A DNA stretch of 9,702 bases from assembly GCA_003158835.1 (NCBI GenBank), contig PMLI01000547.1, positions 1 to 9,702 of the forward strand, in the 5' to 3' direction. The DNA is from Acidimicrobiaceae bacterium (GTDB taxonomy: Bacteria; Actinomycetota; Acidimicrobiia; Acidimicrobiales; Palsa-688). Under the pieces are notes generated by a model. It had not been told where the DNA came from. It made no database searches and saw only the letters and a list, made by a program, of their open reading frames with translations. Below, piece by piece: positions 6,781-9,702 of the stretch (the stretch's first letter is position 1; the number at the start of each line of letters is the position of its first letter). A program made the position numbers and the translations under genes.

Positions 6781-6786
6781 TAGCAT
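6781..6786 (+). promoter_or_regulatory. Putative -10 element of a leaderless pspA transcript
   Basis: TAGCAT fits TAnnnT and ends 7 nt before the ATG at 6794. It includes the upstream in-frame ATG (6785), so a transcript from this promoter could not use that codon. No clear -35 box is seen. Confidence 0.3.
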
Positions 6787-6793
6787 GCGAGGC

Positions 6794-7729
6794 ATGTGGA
6801 AAGTAATTCGCCGCCGCTGGAAGTACCTGACCGCCAAGCTCTCGGGGCGGTTCGAGGAAACGGCCGACCCGAAGGTCCAGCTGGAGCAGGCCATGGTGGA
6901 GGCCCAGGACCAGCACCGGCGCCTCGTGGAGCAGGCGGCCAGCGTCATTGCCAATCAGAAGCAGACGGAGCTGCAGCTCAACCGTTCCATGCAGGAGCTC
7001 GAGCGCATCAACGGCACCACCAGGCAGGCCCTGTCGATGGCAGACGACGCGGCGCGCCGGGGCGATACCGCCAAGGCGGCTGAATACAACCAGACGGCCG
7101 AGGCGTTCGCCAACCGGCTCATCGCCACCGAGAAGCGGGTGGAGGACCTCAAGACGATGCACCTGCAGGCGGCTCAGGCCGCCCAGCAGGCCCGGGCCGC
7201 CGTCCAGCAAAACGCCAGCCTTCTACAACAGAAGCTGGCCGAACGCCAAAAGCTGCTTTCCCAGCTCGACCAGACGCGCATGCAGGAGCAGCTCAACACG
7301 GCCATGGCCAGCCTCTCGCAGACCGTCGACCAGGACGTGCCCACCTTTGACGACGTTCGGGCCAAGATCGAGGCGCAGTACGCCAAAGCGTTGGGGACGG
7401 CGGAGCTCTCAGGCCAGAGCGTCGAATCCCGCATGCTCGAAGTGGAGCAGGCCGGTGTCAACGCCGAGGCCCAGATGCGCCTGGACCAGATGCGTCAGCA
7501 GATGAGCCTGCCCCCGGCGGCCCAGACGGGCGCGGCCGAGCTGGCCGCCGGTTCTCGCCAGGCGCTCGGGGGGCAGAGCCAGCCCGCCGCCGCCCTGGGG
7601 ACAGGGGCGGTGCCCGAGGGCTCCCAGCTGGGGGCAGACGCGGGTGTGGAGGCTCACGTCGTGACCGGGCCCGGCGTCGCCGGCGCCGAGGCCCCCCGGC
7701 CGGCGCCCGCTTCTGCGACCGAAGCCTGA
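6794..7729 (+). CDS. pspA: PspA/IM30 family membrane-stress protein, 311 aa
   Basis: Peripheral membrane protein of the ESCRT-III-like PspA/Vipp1 family, which assembles on the inner face of the membrane and helps keep it intact under stress. The N-terminus (MWKVIRRRWKYLTAKLSG) is a basic, aromatic amphipathic helix suited to membrane binding. It is followed by the family motif ADPKVQLEQAMVEAQ (about 24-38) and a long alpha-helical hairpin rich in Gln, Ala and Glu up to about residue 237 (MRLDQMRQQM). After that comes a tail of about 70 residues rich in Ala, Gly and Pro that E. coli PspA (222 aa) lacks. ATG 6794 is preferred over the in-frame ATG at 6785 because it starts directly with the amphipathic helix and fits a TAnnnT element 7 nt upstream. 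The neighbours are an uncharacterised membrane protein upstream and DUF167 downstream (51-bp gap). No pspB, pspC or pspF gene is seen here. Confidence 0.93.
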   Translation: MWKVIRRRWKYLTAKLSGRFEETADPKVQLEQAMVEAQDQHRRLVEQAASVIANQKQTELQLNRSMQELERINGTTRQALSMADDAARRGDTAKAAEYNQTAEAFANRLIATEKRVEDLKTMHLQAAQAAQQARAAVQQNASLLQQKLAERQKLLSQLDQTRMQEQLNTAMASLSQTVDQDVPTFDDVRAKIEAQYAKALGTAELSGQSVESRMLEVEQAGVNAEAQMRLDQMRQQMSLPPAAQTGAAELAAGSRQALGGQSQPAAALGTGAVPEGSQLGADAGVEAHVVTGPGVAGAEAPRPAPASATEA

Positions 7730-7780
7730 CGTCGTCGGCGGCGCGATGGTCTTGTCCGAAGCGCCGGCAGACGCGGCCGG

Positions 7781-8161
7781 ATGACCAGCGAGGCCGGCGG
7801 CTACGGTCGCGGCGCCGATCACGGCGACGGCCACGAGGCGCTCGGGCTCTTCGATGCCGGTCGCGGCGGCCCTGTCTTGCGGTTGCATGTCCAGCCCGGC
7901 GCCAAGCACGAAGGCGTGGTGGGCGTGCACGGCAACGCGCTGAAGCTGCGGGTGCGGGCGCCGGCAACGTCAGGCCAGGCCAACCACGCCGTGCTGCGCC
8001 TGCTGGCCCGGGAGTTCGGGGCACTTGCCGCCTCGCTCCGCCTAACCGGCGGAGAGACTTCCAGGGACAAGCGGGCGCTCTTTGCCGGCGTGCCCGCCGC
8101 CGATTTCGCCGACCGGCTGGCCCGCGTCCTGGCCCGGGCCCGGGCTGGCGGCCCCACGTAG
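7781..8161 (+). CDS. DUF167 / YggU family protein, 126 aa
   Basis: Small cytoplasmic protein of a widespread family with no established biochemical role. The core (about 33-105) has the family pattern: LRLHVQPGAKHEGVVG, then LKLRVRAPATSGQANHAVLRLLA, then LRLTGGETSRDKRALFAGV. About 30 extra residues at the N-terminus, rich in Gly, Asp and His, precede the domain; the E. coli homologue is about 100 residues. No ATG or GTG lies nearer the domain, so ATG 7781 is kept, without a clear ribosome-binding site. It lies 51 bp after the PspA gene on the same strand. Its stop codon (TAG, 8159-8161) falls in the first of three tandem 12-bp repeats. Confidence 0.85.
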   Translation: MTSEAGGYGRGADHGDGHEALGLFDAGRGGPVLRLHVQPGAKHEGVVGVHGNALKLRVRAPATSGQANHAVLRLLAREFGALAASLRLTGGETSRDKRALFAGVPAADFADRLARVLARARAGGPT

Positions 8162-8185
8162 GGCCCGACGTAAGGCCCGACGTAA
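8150..8185. repeat. Three tandem 12-bp units giving three in-frame stop codons after DUF167
   Basis: Three adjacent units occur: GGCCCCACGTAG (8150-8161), GGCCCGACGTAA (8162-8173) and GGCCCGACGTAA (8174-8185). Read in the frame of the DUF167 gene, each encodes Gly-Pro-Thr-stop. The first copy ends the protein and the next two repeat the stop. GGGCC (8161-8165) could pair with GGCCC (8174-8178) to form a weak hairpin, but there is no U-tract. This is the second convergent junction in the window with this arrangement. Confidence 0.8.
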
Positions 8186-8257
8186 GGGTGAGGTGTGGTA
8201 GTTCGACCGCCGCTGGTTGGCCACCTTCGCCGTCCCGCCCTCCTGCCGGGGGGCGGA

Positions 8258-8647
8258 CTAGCGAGCCTCGGCCTCTACCGCAAAGCCGATGATGGCGCCG
8301 ACGAGCAGGATGCCGCCGATCGCCCAGAACCATTTGCCGAAGGCCAGGCCGATGGCCAACGAAACCGCACCCAGGCCCATCGCGGCCGGCCAGATGCTGT
8401 TGCCCGGGAAGAAGTTGATTTCCCCGGCGCCGTCTGCGGGGAGGGCGTCACCCCGGTCCTCCACTCTCGGGATCCGATGGCGGCGGAAGTACTGCAAGAG
8501 GATGTAGCCGAACATGATGGCGTAAGCGAATGCGCCGAAGGACAGCATGATCGTCCCCGAGAACTCGCCGCTCCAGGCCCAGTAGACGATGGCGACGATG
8601 GCCAGGAAGATGGCGATGCCAAGGGCCAGGTACCACTCTTGTTTCAT
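8258..8647 (-). CDS. ctaF: Cytochrome c oxidase subunit IV, actinobacterial CtaF type, 129 aa
   Basis: Accessory membrane subunit of the actinobacterial aa3-type cytochrome c oxidase. Four hydrophobic helices are visible (about 5-25, 31-53, 85-104 and 107-124), split by a hydrophilic loop containing DGAGEINFFPGNSIWP (72-87), which is typical of CtaF. The N-terminus (MKQEWYLALGIAIF) and the length fit the family. ATG 8647 comes 3 nt after the stop of the subunit I gene. A purine-rich AGGGA site 8 nt upstream lies at the end of that gene, so the two are co-transcribed and probably translationally coupled. Its place next to subunit I supports the call independently. Confidence 0.9.
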   Translation of the reverse strand: MKQEWYLALGIAIFLAIVAIVYWAWSGEFSGTIMLSFGAFAYAIMFGYILLQYFRRHRIPRVEDRGDALPADGAGEINFFPGNSIWPAAMGLGAVSLAIGLAFGKWFWAIGGILLVGAIIGFAVEAEAR

Positions 8648-8650
8648 CGC

Positions 8651-9702
8651 TCAGATCCCTTCCCCGGCCACGATGCCCCCGTCCCCGAGGGCGCTGTCGC
8701 CATTCGGGCCGCCGTTGCCGCCACCATCCTTGCCACCGTCCCTGCCCGCAGGCAGGCCTCCGCTTACTCCTTGGGCTCCCTCGGACCGCTGGGCGGCCAG
8801 CAGGGCCGCCAGTTGCTTCGCGTGCTTGCCGTGGGGGAGGGCGCCCCGGTCGGGGTGGTTGAGGTCCCACACCGGACGCTCGGAGCGGATCGGCGGCAGG
8901 AACTCGAAGTTGTGCTCGAGGGGAGGGGACTCGGTAGCCCACTCCAGTGTCATGCCGTCCCAGGGGTTGGGCCCGACCTTCTTGCCGTTGCGCATCGTGA
9001 CCCAGACGTTGAGCAGGAAGGGAAGGACCGAAACGGCCAGGATGAAGGCGCCGACCGAGGACAGCATGTTGAGGAAGCTCCAGCCCGCGTTGGACGGGTA
9101 GACGGCGATGCGCCGCTGCATACCCCGCAGCCCGAGATCGTGCTGGGGGAAGAACGTCAGGTTGAAGCCTATGAACATGAGCACGAACGTGAGCTTGCCC
9201 AGCCGCTCGTCGAGCTTCTTACCCGTGAACTTCGGGAACCAGTAGTGAATGCCGGCGAAGGCGGCGAACACCGATCCCCCGAAGAGCACGTAGTGGAAGT
9301 GCGCCACCACGAAGTAGGTGTCGTGCAACTGGAAGTCGAGGGGCGGCTCGGCCAGCATGATGCCGGTGAAGCCTCCGAGCAGGAAGCAGATGAGGAAGCC
9401 GAGCGCGAAGAGCATCGGCGAGTCCAACCTCACCGAGCCCCTGAACATGGTGCCGATCCAGTTGAAGAACTTGATGCCCGTCGGCACGGATATGAGCAGC
9501 GTCAGTACGGCGAAGAAGGGCAGCAGCACGGCGCCGGTGGTGTACATGTGGTGTGCCCACACGCCCATTGACAGCGCCCCGATGGACAACGTGGCGAAGA
9601 CCATGCCCTTGTAGCCGAAGACCGGCTTGCGGGAGAAGGTCGAGATGACCTCGGTGGCCATCCCGAAGAACGGCAGGGCCAGGATGTAGACCTCGGGGTG
9701 GC
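8651..9702 (-). CDS. ctaD: Cytochrome c oxidase subunit I, C-terminal part (5' end outside window)
   Basis: Catalytic subunit of an A1-type heme-copper oxidase: it reduces O2 to water and pumps protons in the cell membrane. The visible part begins at the HPEVYILALPFFG motif (9700 downward), which holds the first CuB histidine, the proton-pathway glutamate and the tyrosine cross-linked to histidine. Then come the other CuB ligands in VWAHHMYTTG, the K-channel lysine in VPTGIKFFNWIG, and HDTYFVVAHFHYVLFGG with the heme a3 and heme a histidines (AHFH). The C-terminus has the conserved NPWDGMTLEWATESPP and IRSERPVWDLNHP, then an unusual tail of about 60 residues rich in Gly, Asp and Asn. All redox ligands expected in this part are present, so the enzyme should be functional. 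About 250 N-terminal residues lie beyond the window. Confidence 0.97.
   Translation of the reverse strand, partial: HPEVYILALPFFGMATEVISTFSRKPVFGYKGMVFATLSIGALSMGVWAHHMYTTGAVLLPFFAVLTLLISVPTGIKFFNWIGTMFRGSVRLDSPMLFALGFLICFLLGGFTGIMLAEPPLDFQLHDTYFVVAHFHYVLFGGSVFAAFAGIHYWFPKFTGKKLDERLGKLTFVLMFIGFNLTFFPQHDLGLRGMQRRIAVYPSNAGWSFLNMLSSVGAFILAVSVLPFLLNVWVTMRNGKKVGPNPWDGMTLEWATESPPLEHNFEFLPPIRSERPVWDLNHPDRGALPHGKHAKQLAALLAAQRSEGAQGVSGGLPAGRDGGKDGGGNGGPNGDSALGDGGIVAGEGI

Noticed and set aside
5836..6954. Minus-strand open frame (372 codons) opposite the PspA partner gene
   Set aside because: Its Arg/Pro/Gly-rich composition is that of a shadow frame. The plus-strand frame has a sensible membrane segment and helical layout.
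7458..8333. Minus-strand open frame (291 codons) opposite PspA and DUF167
   Set aside because: Arg/Pro/Ala-rich shadow of two well-supported genes, with no motif.
8700..8760. GCC/ACC-rich stretch considered as a microsatellite or CRISPR-like repeat
   Set aside because: It is explained by the glycine codons of the subunit I tail; there are no regular repeats with spacers.
8195..9571. Long plus-strand open frame (458 codons) opposite the cytochrome oxidase genes
   Set aside because: It is antisense to the certain ctaD and ctaF genes. Its translation is rich in Glu, Arg, Gly and His with no recognisable domain, as expected of an antisense frame in high-GC DNA.

Overview
This window looks like chromosomal DNA from a high-GC actinobacterium. 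By eye GC is about 70%, third codon positions are G/C-rich, and several genes start with GTG. The cytochrome c oxidase genes also have an actinobacterial look (subunit I with the 'ERPVWDLNHP' tail, next to a CtaF-type subunit IV). A deep lineage such as Acidimicrobiia is possible, but I cannot fix the class from this sequence. I see no tRNA, rRNA, CRISPR array, insertion sequence or phage gene. No stretch longer than about 100 bases lacks a gene.

Left part (1-3985), a signalling block. The 3' end of an ABC transporter ATPase gene overlaps by 4 bp the start of a 730-residue membrane sensor histidine kinase of the NarL/DesK class (HisKA_3). Facing it on the other strand are two response regulators: a receiver-only protein (2830-3219) and a complete NarL/LuxR-type DNA-binding regulator (3320-3985). 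A kinase convergent with its probable partner regulators is a less usual layout. The ATPase is itself odd: its first half reads like a sugar-importer (MalK/UgpC) subunit and its second half like a MacB/LolD subunit.

Middle part (4016-5851), two minus-strand enzymes: a metallo-beta-lactamase-fold hydrolase with a full two-metal ligand set, and a zinc-free quinone-oxidoreductase-like MDR enzyme. They lie upstream of the NarL regulator on the same strand with short gaps. From 5949 the strand switches to plus: an uncharacterised membrane-anchored helical protein, a PspA/IM30 membrane-stress protein with a long low-complexity tail, and a DUF167/YggU protein.

Right part (8258-9702), minus strand: cytochrome c oxidase subunit IV (ctaF), preceded by the C-terminal two-thirds or so of subunit I (ctaD), which runs off the window. 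These are aa3-type respiratory oxidase genes.

Three patterns run across genes. First, both convergent gene junctions (2772-2829 and 8162-8257) border short tandem repeats whose unit is a whole number of codons and contains the stop codon, so each gene ends in a series of in-frame stops. Second, three genes (GTG 3985, GTG 5949, ATG 6794) have a TAnnnT element ending 6-7 nt before the start codon, which fits leaderless transcription. Third, the spacer between the two regulators can form two mutually exclusive hairpins. No clear new defence or mobile system is visible. The best candidates for new biology are the hybrid ATPase joined to the kinase, and the uncharacterised partner of PspA.
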